From NCBI RefSeq assembly GCF_027943255.1, contig NC_072897.1, forward strand, positions 40,150,044 through 40,214,043: a stretch of DNA of 64,000 nucleotides, written 5' to 3'. The position numbers and the translations under genes were made by a program. The DNA is from Anastrepha obliqua. Its lineage: Eukaryota > Arthropoda > Insecta > Diptera > Tephritidae. Below are positions 48,142 through 59,288 of the stretch, piece by piece; positions within the stretch are counted from its first letter, which is position 1, and every line of letters begins with the position of its first letter. The notes under the pieces were generated by a model. That model did no database searches, was not told the DNA's origin, and worked only from the letters and a program-made list of their open reading frames with translations.

Positions 48142-48414
48142 GGTCGATTTGTGGGGAGGCAAAAATATCGCCCATTGCTCTGTGAAAATCATATTCTAGG
48201 GATCAAAATAAGAAACTTTGCCGAAGGAACCATACCTCTAAAACGAGTTCTGATGTCCCCCAACTTGGGTCGAACTTTTAGTGTCTTTTGTGGGGAGGCA
48301 AAAAAATTGCCAATTGCTCTGTGAAAATCATATTCTAGGGATCAAAATAAGAAACTTTGCCGAAGGAAACGCACCTCTAAAACGAATTCTGATGTCCCCC
48401 AATTTAGGTCCACG
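48142..48414. repeat. Two tandem copies of a 139-bp repeat
   Basis: Copies start at about 48142 and 48281. Both contain tgtggggaggcaaaaa, ctctgtgaaaatcatattc, gatcaaaataagaaacttt and gatgtccccca, with scattered differences. Non-coding; it abuts the presumed LTR of the second errantivirus. Confidence 0.85.
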
Positions 48415-48968
48415 AGTTCATCAAACTTATTATTAAATAATATTTAATAATTAAATATATAAGCTAACACACAATACATTTTGCTTACCGTACAATCGTA
48501 CAATCACCTTTTTCCAATTAACTCACTCAGCAGTAGCGCAAACCCTCAAGCGGAAGCGTTTACTGTTTCACAATATCGTTGTCAATTCTTTTTGCAATCA
48601 CTTTTAAAAATTCTTACTAATTCAAACTTGGGAAAATAAATAATGCTTACGTAGCGAACACATTCAGCAGTTGCGCAAACCCTCAAGCGGAAGCGTTTAC
48701 TGTTTCACAATATCGTTGTCAATTCTTTTTGCAATCACTCTTAAAAATTCTTACTAATTCAAACTTGGGAAAATAAATAATGCTTACGTAGCGTCTGGCT
48801 TGAGCAACGCCTTCCTGTAGAATTAAGTTATTCGTAGGTGTAGAATTAAGTAATTTTTGTAAAGAGTTTGAGTTTTATTCGGACAGCTAATAAAAGCGGA
48901 CGCACCGCACCAAGTAAATTACCGTGTTTTTATTTTAATTGAGGTTTTCCGCGCAAGGAAACCTAACT
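48415..48968 (+). repeat. 5' LTR of the second errantivirus-like element (5' end uncertain)
   Basis: The right end is set by AACCTAACT directly before a primer-binding site. The left end is proposed at AGTTC (48415), just where the tandem repeat stops; no second LTR is available to confirm it. TATA-like AATATATAAG occurs near 48456 and AATAAA at 48887. U3 contains a 137-bp tandem duplication (about 48520-48656 and 48657-48793). Confidence 0.55.
48520..48793. repeat. 137-bp tandem duplication in the LTR
   Basis: Two near-identical copies contain cagcagtagcgcaaaccc / cagcagttgcgcaaaccc and end gcttacgtagcg. Only a few substitutions separate them. Confidence 0.88.
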
Positions 48969-48985
48969 GGCGCCCGAGCGAAGTA
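48968..48985 (+). promoter_or_regulatory. Primer-binding site, tRNA-Lys type
   Basis: TGGCGCCCGAGCG starts at the last base of the LTR. TGGCGCCC is complementary to the 3' end of tRNA-Lys, the primer type used by gypsy and several retroviruses. It differs from the site in the tandem array, so the two errantiviruses are different families. Confidence 0.65.
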
Positions 48986-49900
48986 TTTTGCTAACTTGAA
49001 GTTAGAAGAACCGCGAGTGCGAGGAAAGAGGTCCCCGAGTATTTTTTTTTTCTTTTCTTTCGATAAAAAAAGTAAAAAACAAAAAGGACGCGTTTGAACG
49101 CAAGCCGCCTTGCCCGCGAACAAACATTTTTAAGAAAAAGAAAACGTTACTAGTGTGTTCAGTGCGTGCGAGAAAAAGCTAAGAATTACTCCTACAATCA
49201 AACTCAATATCAGCGACAAAAATCAACGCAGCATTATTATTAAAAAACAATCAAGCGAGTGCAACAGTCACCGCATCGCTACTACCAAAAACAACCAACC
49301 GAAAAAATCAACCCAGCATTGATAGCAAGAGGAAACAACCAACAAATCAACGCATCGTTACCACCGAAAACCACCAACTGAACACAAAAACCAACCCAGC
49401 ATTATTATCAAAAGCAACCAACGGAATATAAAAATCAACGTAATGGCATTACCAGAAACAACCAACTGAGTGCATCATCTAATGCAGTGTTATTATCAAA
49501 AACAACCAACGGAATACAACAATCAAAACAGCGTTAGTATCGAAAGCAACCAACTCCAGCGGCAGTAACATCATCATAACCAATCGCAGAATTATAATGC
49601 AACAGAAGATAAAATTTGTAGCTGAAATTCTAACGTAAGTCTTGACGAATTAAATAAAGAAATATTGTGGAAAAATAAATCGTTGAATATTAAAAGAAAA
49701 ATTTTATAAATCCTGAAATGAAAGACAGGATGAAATTAGGAGATAAGACATATTGATATTGCTAAGAATTTTTTTTTTTAAATAATTAAAATAGAAACAA
49801 AAAGCCGAAACAAAGCTTCAAAGAAATTTATTATAAATACAGAAATTTGACTGAAAAATAAATTGGTGAATATTTAAAAGCAAATTTTGTAAACTTTAAA
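48986..49900 (+). repeat. Repeat-rich untranslated leader, part 1
   Basis: No gene is seen. Between about 49180 and 49570 a degenerate A-rich unit recurs about seven times with AACAACCAAC, followed by AATCAACGCAGCATTATTATCAAA-type variants. From 49800 an AAAGCCGAAACAAAGCTTC block occurs that has a second copy at 53703, beyond the LOA insertion. Confidence 0.6.
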
Positions 49901-50176
49901 TGGGAAAGTGATGCGAACAATATAGCCACTCCTCTCCAATTGGCAACCTCTACCCACAGTCCAGGACCTGATGCCCTGGACTTGGTACTCCCTGTTTTCG
50001 CTAACGAGGCTCTGTCGACCGGTGACAAGGCGGTATAACCTTGTCAGCACTTTAAGCTAAGGTGTCGAGGTACCCGTGCCGAGAGCTGCATGGCTGGTAG
50101 TGTCTAAATAACCAGTCTTTAACGGTCCGCTCCGACGCCCAGGCTAGGTCGGTTGTATTAAGTGCCTTACCACGGC

Positions 50177-51240
50177 ATGCCGGCTCTGCCGTGGCAGACC
50201 ACCCCTTCCGTGCCTACTCGTGGGACCAAAAAGCTAATGGATTCGAAAAATAAAAAAACAAAAGAAGTAGTTAAGGAGTTAACGGAGAGTGTGCTGGGCA
50301 CTCTCTCCGAGGACGATCTTCTGGCCTCCAGCCAGGAAACGATCGTCGAGCCATGTTCGAGCGGTGCAAAACACAGCACCCCGCTTCTAAGACCAAGCCT
50401 TCTCCAGTCGGTTACCAAGACGACCTCTGGTGAGGTAATCAAGGCGGCCTCTGGTAAGGTTTCCTTGGGGGCCTCTGGTAAGGCCGCCAAGGTGACCCCT
50501 GGCAATGATGCCCCGGTGACCACTGCGAAGGTCACCAAAAAGAAGAAGAAGTCGTCTGGTACCCTGCTCAAAACGCGCTACCTGAGGGCGAAATTCATTC
50601 TGGCAAAGATTGCCAAGAATGAACAAGCCGGTAAAGCGCACGAGCGGGACGCTGAGGACCGGGTGAAGTACGAGGCCGCGTCCGCAGCAAAATTAAACCA
50701 GCCACAACAACAACAGCCAAAACAGCTCTCTTCGACTCGGGTGAAATCCGTCGAGGCTGTAGGGTGATAAAATGTGCCAATCAGTACTCGAAAGAGTTTC
50801 TGGAGCAGAGCCTTGCTACGGTTAGCAACGCCTGGGAAGGGCTTTCGCTAAAGCTCATCCCTGCCTCAGAAATTCCCAGGCGACCACGAGCGAGAATCTG
50901 GTTGCCGAAAATGGAGCTGGACAGTTCGGAAATTGTCCCGTGTCTCAAGCTTCAGAATCCCGAGGTTCCTATGGATGACTGGTCTGTCATCAAAGTAGAA
51001 GAACCTCAGCAGCATAGCTCTGCCATATTACTGCTGATTAACAACGAGTCGCTGGAGGCACTCGAAAAACAGCAGTTCAAACTTCGCTTTGGCCTCAGGT
51101 TGGCCAAAGTGAACGTCTTCCTCGCCTCTGTCGCCCTGGACGATGGCCTGGAGAAATTGGGGGATGACACCAAGAAGCTGCTCGACGATCTGCGGCTGTC
51201 TGGGACGGACGCAGATTCTGAACTGGGGGAGCAGTCGTAA
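50177..51240 (+). pseudogene. LOA ORF1 (one frameshift)
   Basis: The first frame (ATG candidates at 50177 and 50237) is basic and low-complexity, with degenerate Ala-Ser-Gly-Lys repeats around residues 90-125 and a poly-Gln/Pro stretch, ending at a TGA at 50765. A second frame continues from about 50764 to 51240 and looks like the DUF4780-type domain of LOA/R1 ORF1 proteins (RPRARIWLP, KLQNPEVPMDDW, FGLRLAKVNVFL). The two halves were probably one protein. It is inferred to bind the element RNA. No CCHC knuckle is visible. Confidence 0.65.
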
Positions 51241-51264
51241 AGGTAAGTAACACTTTTGAACAGT

Positions 51265-52830
51265 ATGTTAAAAGTATTACAAATTAACCTTCGTCATTCC
51301 AAACTAGCCACAGATAACCTAAGAGTCACCCTCCGGGAGGAGGACATCGATGTCTGCCTGATACAGGGGCCTTGGATCTGGCAGCAAAAAATCATGGGAC
51401 TGAGGGACAGATCCTATGACCTTTTTTATGTCCGTACTGATGGTAAGCCAAGGGCCTGTATCCTAGTAAGGAACACAATTAATGCCTTTTTGCTATCTAA
51501 TTTCAGTTCACCGGATGTGACTGCGGTCAGGGTGGAACCATCCAGTGGCAGTTGCTTCTGCTTGGTGTCTGCCTACATGGCCCACGACAGATCGGCGCCT
51601 CCTGAGGAGTTGAAACATCTAGTGGATACTCTCCAGCCCAAGAAGGAGAACATCCTGATCGGATGCGATGCGAATGCCAGACACACCATTTGTGGCAGCA
51701 GCGAGATCAATGAACGGGGTGAGTCTCTGTTTGATTTTATACTAAGCCGTAATTTACTTATCTGGAACAAGGGCAACTCCCCAACTTTTGTCTTCCCGGC
51801 ATCGGGAACATCAAATGGTTGGGAGGAAGTTCATATCTCTCTTTCTACAAACTCATCTGCTGTTAGGGTTGAAAATTGGACGGTCTCCCAGAGGAACTCG
51901 TTTTCGGACCACCGGATGATCCTCTACGAAATCGATTTCATTCGGGAGACCTTGCTACCCCGCAGGAACCCTAAACGAACAGACTGGTCTCTTTTCCACA
52001 GGGTTTTCTGCAAGAAGCTGAATAGGAGTAAGTTCTTGACTACCACTAAGGAACAACTGGACACGCAAGTTAGACACTTAGAAGGGTCCTATCAGACTGC
52101 CTTCAAAGTGGCCTGTCCAGTATCCTTTAGCAAGAAAGACTTTCCTCCCTGGTGGAGCAAAACGCTGACCGACTTGAAAGAGAAGGTTAGGAGAGTCTTC
52201 AACAAATGTTACCAAATAAGGTACTTTCAAGATTACCGGGAAATTTTGAAAGTCTATAAGAAAGCCATTAGAGATGCGAAGCGCAACTCTTGGAAAGAGT
52301 ACTGCGAATCCATCGAATCCGTAAGAGACTCGGCCAGACTCAGCAGGATCCTATCCAAGGACCACTCCTGTAAAACTCTTGTCAAAAGAGAGAACGGGGA
52401 GTGGGCTGAATCTGCAGGCGAATCCTTAAAAACCCTTATTAATGCCCATTTCCCGGAAAACTCTATTGATCCGGTCTGTAACGAAGACGCGAACCGGCAG
52501 GAGGGGTTACCTGTGATGTCCCTGACACCGGTCTTGTCCGTCAACAGAATAAACTGGGCAATCGAGAGTTTTTCCCCTTTCAAATCTCCAGGCATCGATG
52601 GTATCATGCCAGTAATGCTTCAGAAGACTAAGACCGTGGTGGTTCCCGTTCTTCAAAAGATCTTCTCGGCGTGTATCTCGCTGAACCACGTTCCTGCTAG
52701 CTGGAAGAAAACCAAAGTGGTCTTCATTCCTAAGGCAGGAAGGAGGGGCCACGTCCTGGCCAAGGACTTCAGACCTATAAGTCTTACCTCCTTTATTCTC
52801 AAGGTGTTTGAAAGAGTCTGGAGTGGGGGC
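51265..52830 (+). pseudogene. LOA ORF2: endonuclease and RT fingers, then deletion
   Basis: A 538-residue open frame with an ATG at 51265 (an in-frame TTG lies upstream). An APE-like endonuclease occupies about residues 1-235, with LQINLRHSKLATDNL, LIQGPWIW, GCDANARHTICGSSEINERGE and the SDHRM catalytic His block. A linker follows (about 235-420) with a basic coiled region. The RT starts near residue 450 (SPGIDGIMPVML, DFRPISLTSFILKVFER). Just after this, around 52815-52835, the sequence jumps into RNase H in another frame, so the whole RT palm and thumb is missing. Confidence 0.85.
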
Positions 52831-53494
52831 GGGGGTCTACTCCAAATCAGCCAACATTTCGGTCTCCTATAAACTGTCATCGCCGTATTGCAGCTCTCTT
52901 CTCGTGAACTCCTGTAAGGAGGAACTTAAACGCCTCGAATGTGCAGGAAACATTCCCCTCATCTGGGTTCCTGGGCACAGGAATATAGAGGGAAATGAAA
53001 TTGCCGATGAGCTTGCCAGGAAGGGGGCGGCAGAACCGAATCCAGCTGCCCTCTTCTCAGACATTGGTATCCCCTTGGCCGTCGTTAAAGGGAAACTACA
53101 CAACTTCTTTCTAAGAAAAGCGCAAGACAGATGGAGTTCTGTCTCATCGTGTGCCATTTCAAAAGCACTATGGCCTCAATACGATATAAACAGAACGCTT
53201 AAGGTGACGGGAACCCCCCGCCATTCAATTTCCAAACTCATTGCGGTGATCACTGGCCACTGGATGATCGGCACTCACGCGGAGAAGCTTGGAATTCCGT
53301 ACAACCCCCATTGCAGAAGCTGTGGGGATCCTACAGAGAAAGAGACTGTGGAACACTTTCTCTGCAGATGTCCGGCTTTGGCGGCTAGGCGCTTGAGATT
53401 CCTCAGCGTTCCCTTTGGGGATGACTTGATGAAATTCTCCAGCCTAGATCCCTTTTCTCTCCTCCGCTACATCAACAGCACTGGATGGCTCTAG
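52831..53494 (+). pseudogene. LOA ORF2: RNase H remnant and C-terminal zinc tail
   Basis: The frame opens with GVGAGVYSKSANISVSYKL, the first RNase H strand, then a second deletion at about 52900 skips the central catalytic part (the E and middle D segments) and rejoins at CKEELKRLECAGNIPLIW. PGHRNIEGNEIADELARKG holds the last Asp motif. CRSCGDPTEKETVEHFLCRC is the C-terminal Cys/His cluster. Stop at 53492-53494, then an untranslated end and a (TACC)3 tail. Confidence 0.8.
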
Positions 53495-53625
53495 ACGGTC
53501 TTATCTCCTCCCTTAATCCTTTCACAGGTAGTGGTTCACTTTATGGTATCAAAACGGCACGTAAGTGCTACTTGTAGCGTACCTGGGGTACTCTTGCCAT
53601 CTTACCTACCTACCTAAACTTTAAA

Positions 53626-53743
53626 ACGGAGAAAGAGCGAAAGTAAGAAACGCAGACTTTAATTTATTATTAAAAAGGAAAAAAAAATTTATTGTCGAAA
53701 CTAAAGCCGAAATAAAGCTTCACGGGAATTTATTACTCGAAAA
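53626..53743 (+). other. Second errantivirus leader, part 2
   Basis: Leader sequence resumes after the LOA duplication. It contains a second copy of the AAAGCCGAA.TAAAGCTTC block and runs straight into the gag start. Confidence 0.6.
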
Positions 53744-54035
53744 ATGTTAAACCCAAGCAATCTGGTACGACCAGCTAGGCTAAGCACAAATAACACAGCC
53801 AATCCAAATCCTCAGGACCCATCCAACTCAAACAATTCTCCAACCCAAATAAATTTTTCGGATCTAAGAGAACTAGTTTCACAGATAACCTTAGAAGTCC
53901 TTAGCAGTCAAGCACCAACAATTGTGCAGGCCGCACTCAATCCCAACGCGAACTTTGTTAACATGGTAGACCAGACAATAGAAACACAACATCTAGATAG
54001 CTTAGGCGACCTCGACAGAACTCCCGACGTTGTTA
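53744..54035 (+). pseudogene. Second errantivirus gag, N-terminal part
   Basis: ATG at 53744. An Asn/Pro/Ser-rich start is followed by DLRELVSQITLEVLSSQ and ends in DLDRTPDVV at the insertion point of the DNA transposon. The last residues of the apparent frame to 54058 come from the transposon terminus. The gag frame resumes at 59572 with KCLREFSGRPGEFNSW. Confidence 0.8.
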
Positions 54036-54492
54036 TAATGGAGTGTCTGGAGCGTTAAAAACGTTAAAACCTAGGATGTCTTAGGGACTAGATGAAATTA
54101 AATTATCTTTGCGAAAATGTGTTGTGAATAACATAAATAATAATCTCTACCTATTTAAAAGTTGTGCATTTGATTTTTAAATAGCAAAAATGTATGATTG
54201 CAATAACTTATGTGCTATAATGCAAATAACGTTGTAGAATTTATTGTTTTTGTAACAGAAGTGGAAGCAAATGAAAAAATAAATAGATTATGCATAATTA
54301 AATGTTAAAAAAAAAATATTATGTAAACTATTCGTTTATTTAAATAATTAGCATACAAAAAAAAAATTGTTTTCTGTTATTATAGCATAAAAGTAAAATG
54401 GAATTAATTATTAAAAACAAAAAAATTATGACTATTTAAAAGAAAAAAATGAATTAACAAAAAATTTTGTCTATTGAAAAATTTACATTTTT

Positions 54493-56171
54493 TCAAATAT
54501 CATCTTCAATTTCACTGATGTTAATCATAGGCGCTACATTTAGACAGCTGTCGTCGTTGCACTGTAGGCATGCTACACTGCAGTATAATCCACTTTTTCG
54601 GCATCCGCATGCAGCTCCACATCCTTTTTTGCAATTGCAAAATAACATTTTTAATATTATAAATTTTCCGGAGCAGGTAATTGATTCGTAAATATTGGAT
54701 GATAGGTATTATTGGAATAGTTCCATCCCCAATTTTCGATGATTAAATCATTCCCTAACCACATCTGGATTTGTAGGTAAACCCGATTTAAGTGTTCAAA
54801 TGCTGCATCAGATGTGGGAGGTAACGAAGATAAAAGAACACTTGTGTCTTTGCCAGTTGCTTTGATGAAGGAATTGAACCTGAATGTATTCAAATCTGTC
54901 ATTTTTGCCGAAGCACCATACAGTCCCAAAATACATGTAAAACCAGCTTGAAATATATTATTTGCATCTTCATGTACATTTTTAAATACTGCTGCTGAGT
55001 CATGTAGATCATTCCGCTTCTCAAAATTTTTGATAAACTTAATTTTTCCTTTGTTGTAAAACGCACAAGTAGTATCACAGCCCGTGAAAGCATGTAAAAA
55101 TAGAACATGTTCTTTAGATGCTGGTAGAGATTTTTCTAAACTTTTCAATGAAAATATTTGTTGGTTAACTTTGCCTCGGGATGGTTTTAAAAAATATATT
55201 TCACGATCAGTAGGCGCCAATGACGTTAACACAACCAAGACGTCAATGTCTTCAGAAATTACAACAATATTTTGAGATTCTAAACTAATTGCTGCATAAA
55301 CATTTATTTTATCTGCATCGCTTTCCGCTTGGCATGTAAAAATATTGTTATCAGCTAATTTTATACTTTACGTTTCGATTAGGCGAGATTTATGTTTTTT
55401 ATTCGTTAGAAATTTATCTTGAGCGATTTTTAACGGCATATTTTCATCAAATTCAATATCTGTACTTATATTTTTTAGTGCGCGACGATTCCTTTCAGCA
55501 GATTTAATACCGTGCTTCTTATATCCATCAAATACCACGTATACGTTATTATAATTATTCCTCAAATATCTTACGTAATGTTCGCATATCATTTTGAATG
55601 CTTCATTTAATTGCCATTTGCAACGATATAACAACATGCCTCCATCAATAACATAATGAACATTTTCTAAGCTTTTCAAATTAATCTGAATTTCTGGGAA
55701 TAATTCGTAGAAAGTTGATTTTTTTGTTTTCGGCAGTTGGCCATCTTCAAACAGAGCAAGTGGATATGGTGCCAGTTCATAATTCATATAAGTTTTTAGT
55801 TCATAATCTGTTTTTTTCAACACACAAATACGTTGAAACAGCAACAATGGATCAACGGGAATAACATTGTCATGAATTTTTATTTTATTATTTTTAGCCA
55901 ATAGAGAATTTATTTTATCTTTCCTTAAAAACTTCAATTCGCGTACATTTTTCCCTTCGATTTTCTTCATAACTTTTAAACCTTCTTCAAAAGCATTGTA
56001 ACAATTTATACTTTTATCACCGGTAATTCCAGTGGCAATTGACATAATTGCATCTGTATCAGGAAAAGGACTGTGTTCTTTGAAAAAGTCTACCAATCTT
56101 TTTACATCGATACCATCCCTTTCTATTCTAGCATCTGTAGAATCACTGTGTTGATGACTTTTATTGAAAGA
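54493..56171 (-). pseudogene. Transposon protein, C-terminal part: XPG/PIN-like nuclease and CXC domain
   Basis: Read on the minus strand from 56171. After a linker (DSTDARIERDG), a block with VIDGGMLLYRCKWQ and NVYVVFDGYKKHGIKSAER looks like the N-terminal part of a FEN1/XPG-like nuclease. A TAA at 55368 interrupts it. The XPG-I-like part follows: QAESDADKINVYAAI then VVISEDIDVLVVL, with acidic residues expected to bind metal. Then comes FLHAFTGCDTTCAF, a hallmark of this family. The frame ends at 54657, but a one-base shift continues into a cysteine-rich tail, CNCKKGCGAACGCRKSG with further Cys pairs, like a Tesmin/TSO1 CXC domain, ending SEIEDDI at 54493. Confidence 0.75.
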
Positions 56172-56348
56172 CTAGCAAACCCGGCCCCCTTCGCTGGGCA
56201 CACTAAAATAGAATAGATATGGTTTAGAACAGAAAATATATGGTTTTCATATTATTTATATCTTTATTCTTTATTCAAGCGCTTTGGCATAAACAATATT
56301 TTTTGTTTTTCTATTTGTTTTTGAGTAAATATAAAATATAAATTGAAA

Positions 56349-56421
56349 ATCAGGAAAAAAGAAGATTGTTTTTAAATTTCAAATCAACGCATATGAATAA
56401 ACAATCGTCTTTTTTCCTGAT
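56349..56421. repeat. Hairpin inside the Helitron
   Basis: 23-bp arms at 56349-56371 and 56399-56421, 22 of 23 paired, loop 27 bases. A-rich on one arm and T-rich on the other. Confidence 0.8.
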
Positions 56422-56829
56422 CATCCATGAATTTTTCGTTTCAATTTATATGTTTTATTAAGCATTGGAGCTTTTTTAACCATTATCCATTTATATTTAA
56501 AAAAAAAAAACGAAAAAAATTGTTTTTTCCACGAACACATAATTTCATTCGGATTTCACATTAAATTCTCAAATTTCGTAAGAAATTATTCACTGTTCCA
56601 AAATCCACTCCAAAAAAATTCACAAACAATTTTTACATGTTGCACTTACGTTTTTTCCTTATGGCATCCAAATCAGAAAGAAATATTGACACATTGTAAC
56701 TAACACTGTCAATTTGACAGTTCAGTTCCGCGCCAAGCGTTAAAAAAGTAAGCGACATTATGGCTGGCTCAAAAGAACGCTGTACCCGTTGCCACTGCTC
56801 CGAATTACAACCAAACTTTACGAAACCCA

Positions 56830-58270
56830 TTTTCAATACTTACTTAACAATGTGCATAAGTTTGGTTTAATTCGGTGCAAAGACACGGCGGGTCCACGTT
56901 TTGGCATATATTTCGAGACCCTAGTCATCAATAGGTATGAAAATTACCCCGTATTAAAGCACTTATCAACAGCTTTCATTTGATACCTATATTGTACATA
57001 CACAACCAAAGGTTACCCGGGTCCACGTTTTGACCTATATCTCGAGCCCCCAGTCACGTAGCGGCATGAAAAATACTCTGTACTAAGGCATTCACCAACA
57101 GCTTCAATTTGATATCCATATTGTACAAACACATTCTAGGCTCCACGTTTTGGTCTCTATCTCGAGATCCTAGTCACGGAGCGGCATGAAAAATACTCTG
57201 AACTAAAGCATTCACCAACAGCTTCCATTTGATACCCATATTGTACATACACGTCCGAAGGTTACCCGGGTCCACGTTTTGACCTATATCTCGAGACCCT
57301 AGTCATCAATAGGTATGAAAATTACACCGTATTAAAGCACTTATCAACAGCATTCATTTGATACCCATATTGTACAAATACATTCTAGGGTCCACGATTT
57401 GGTCTCTATCTCGAGACCCTAGTCACGGAGCGGATGGAAATACTCTGAACTAAAGCATTCACCAACAGCTTCCATTTGATACCCATATTGTACATACACA
57501 TCCAAAGGTTACCCGGGTCCACGTTTTGACCTATATCTCGAGACCCTTTCTACCAATAGGTATCCAAACTATACGGAAACCATCTTCAATACCTCCTTAA
57601 CAATGTGTGTAAGTTTGGTTTAATTCGGTGCAAAGACACGGCGGGTCCACGTTTTGGCATATATTTCCAGATCCCAGTCATCAATAGGTATGAAAATTAC
57701 CCCGTATTAAAGCACTTATCAACAGCTTTCATTTGATATCCGTATTGTACAAACACATTCTAGGGTCCACGTTTTGGTCTCTATCTCGAGACCCTAGTCA
57801 CGGAGCGGATGGAAATACTCGGAACTAAAGCATTCACCAACAGCTTCCATTTGATACCCATATTGTACATACACATCCAAAGGTTACCCGGGTCCACGCT
57901 TTGACCTATATCTCGAGACCCCAGTCACGGAGCGGCATGAAAAATACTCTGTACTAAAGCATTCACCAACAGCTTCCATTTGATACCCATATTGTACATA
58001 CACATTCTAGGGTCCACGTTTTGGTCTCTATCTCGAGACCCTAGTCACGGAGCGGCATGAAAAATACTCTGAACTAAAGCATTCACCAACAGCTTCCATT
58101 TGATACCCATATTGTACATACACATCCGAAGGTTACCCGGGTCCACGTTTTGACCTATATCTCCAGCCCTATCCACCAATAGGTATAAAAACTATACGGA
58201 AACCATCTTCAATACCTTCTTAACTATGTGTGTAAGTTTGGTTTAATTCGGTGCAGACACGGCCGGTTAG
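56830..58270. repeat. Minisatellite of about 11 units of roughly 125 bp
   Basis: Each unit has a (g/t)ccacgttttg core, at about 56893, 57019, 57143, 57270, 57391, 57516, 57646, 57755, 57891, 58013 and 58140. Two unit types mostly alternate: one preceded by ggttacccgg and followed by acctatatctcgag, the other preceded by ttctag and followed by gtctctatctcgag. A longer segment (caccatcttc-type to ggtttaattcggtgca) marks three places, near 56830, 57580 and 58195, suggesting higher-order blocks. Confidence 0.88.
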
Positions 58271-58463
58271 CGAACACACACAAAAAGTTGACTTTATTTT
58301 ATATATAAGATTTTTTTCAGTTTGTGTCCGAAAAATCCAAATATCTTACGGAACCCTATTTTTTCCAAAATAAAATGTAATCCATGTTACTCCTGGATAA
58401 TGTAGTTTTCGAATGGTGAAAGAATTTTTAAAATCGGTCCAGTAGTTTTTGAGCCTATTCGTT

Positions 58464-58516
58464 ACAAACAAACAAACAAACAAACAAACAAACAAACAGA
58501 CAAACAAACAAACAAA
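58464..58516. repeat. CAAA microsatellite near the Helitron 5' end
   Basis: About 13 CAAA units with one CAGA variant. TTTG-rich tracts just inside the 5' end are common in this insect Helitron type. Confidence 0.9.
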
Positions 58517-58544
58517 GTTTTCCTCTCTATAATATTAGTATAGA

Positions 58545-59288
58545 TATGTCACAAAAATTTTCTATGCTTTGAATAATATCTTTACTATAAATAACTCCTC
58601 TGATCCATTTATAAACTATACTTTCAGTGGCACCTCGTTTAAAAGGACCCCCTTCGACGCTCATTCCTTTCATTAAAGTCTGCTCAATAGTCTGATCACT
58701 TGCAATACCAGAAAAAAAAATATCTGATCGCCTAGATGTGAAATATCCTGTTGTATATTTTTCGAACTCTGCTGGATCCATTAAATACTGTAATTCCTTC
58801 ATATCTTGCAGATAAATTTGTGCAGCCTTCGCATAGGGAAAATGTCCTGATGCGTGGAATAGTGGAATCATCAGCTCAATACTATGTAGATGTAAATTCC
58901 AATCCCCCATACGGTCGGCAGCAATGAAGTCTTTCAATATTGTTACCATTCGAAAATACGTAATTCATAGTTTTGATGTTTTATTTTTATTTTCTAGCTC
59001 AACTAACTTATCTTCAAAAATTCTACTCAGCATTTGAAATCCTTGGTTTTCTGTAATTTCATTGTAATTGAACATTTCAAAAAACATCGATATTTGTTCG
59101 TCATTCAATACATTTAAAAAATCCGCATTATTCTTCTTAAGATCTTCAAAACTTAATTGTGCTAAAGCTTGCTGCAATAAGGTATGAGCACGTACTGCTC
59201 TAGCATAGGCACGTCCTGACGTTATGTGATCAATCGTATTTTCTGGATAAATGGTAGAAAGAACTTCTTTTATCCCACTTCCAGCCAT
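58545..59288 (-). pseudogene. Transposon protein, N-terminal remaining part
   Basis: The minus-strand frame from 59288 contains YPENTIDHITSGRAYARAVRAH. A TGA at 58965 interrupts it; the frame continues unshifted through YFRMVTILKDFIAADRMGDW and HASGHFPYAKAAQIYLQDM, and SDQTIEQTLMKGM, to IENFCD at the Helitron edge. These blocks are typical of a large transposon-protein family widespread in arthropods and cnidarians. Intact members extend further N-terminally; here the sequence upstream of 59288 to the terminus holds no such domain, so the N-terminus is lost. Confidence 0.75.

Larger units (their letters stand above)
49901..53614 (+). mobile_element. Second LOA-clade element, internally deleted
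   Basis: Flanked by an 11-bp duplication, taaactttaaa, at 49890-49900 and 53615-53625. It ends in (TACC)3 at 53603-53614. It encodes ORF1, then ORF2 with endonuclease, a joined RT-RNase H fragment and a C-terminal cysteine tail. Plus orientation, the same as the host errantivirus; it sits in the untranslated leader. Confidence 0.85.
56172..58544 (-). mobile_element. Non-autonomous Helitron with internal satellite
   Basis: Minus-strand reading starts A|TCTATACTAATATTATAG (58544) and ends GTTTGCTAG|T (56172): 5' TC, 3' CTAG and insertion between A and T, the Helitron signature. A GCCC/GGGC hairpin (56184-56199) stands 8 bases inside the CTAG end. There is no target duplication, and joining the flanks at the A-T step restores the interrupted transposon frame with no gain or loss. 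No Rep/helicase is encoded. It contains a microsatellite, a minisatellite array and a hairpin. Confidence 0.9.

Noticed and set aside
56633..56836. Minus-strand 67-codon frame inside the Helitron, possibly a captured exon
   Set aside because: No recognisable motif; part of it overlaps satellite-related sequence.
56830..58270. CRISPR-like regular repeats
   Set aside because: The whole unit repeats with no unique spacers, and the context is a eukaryotic Helitron.
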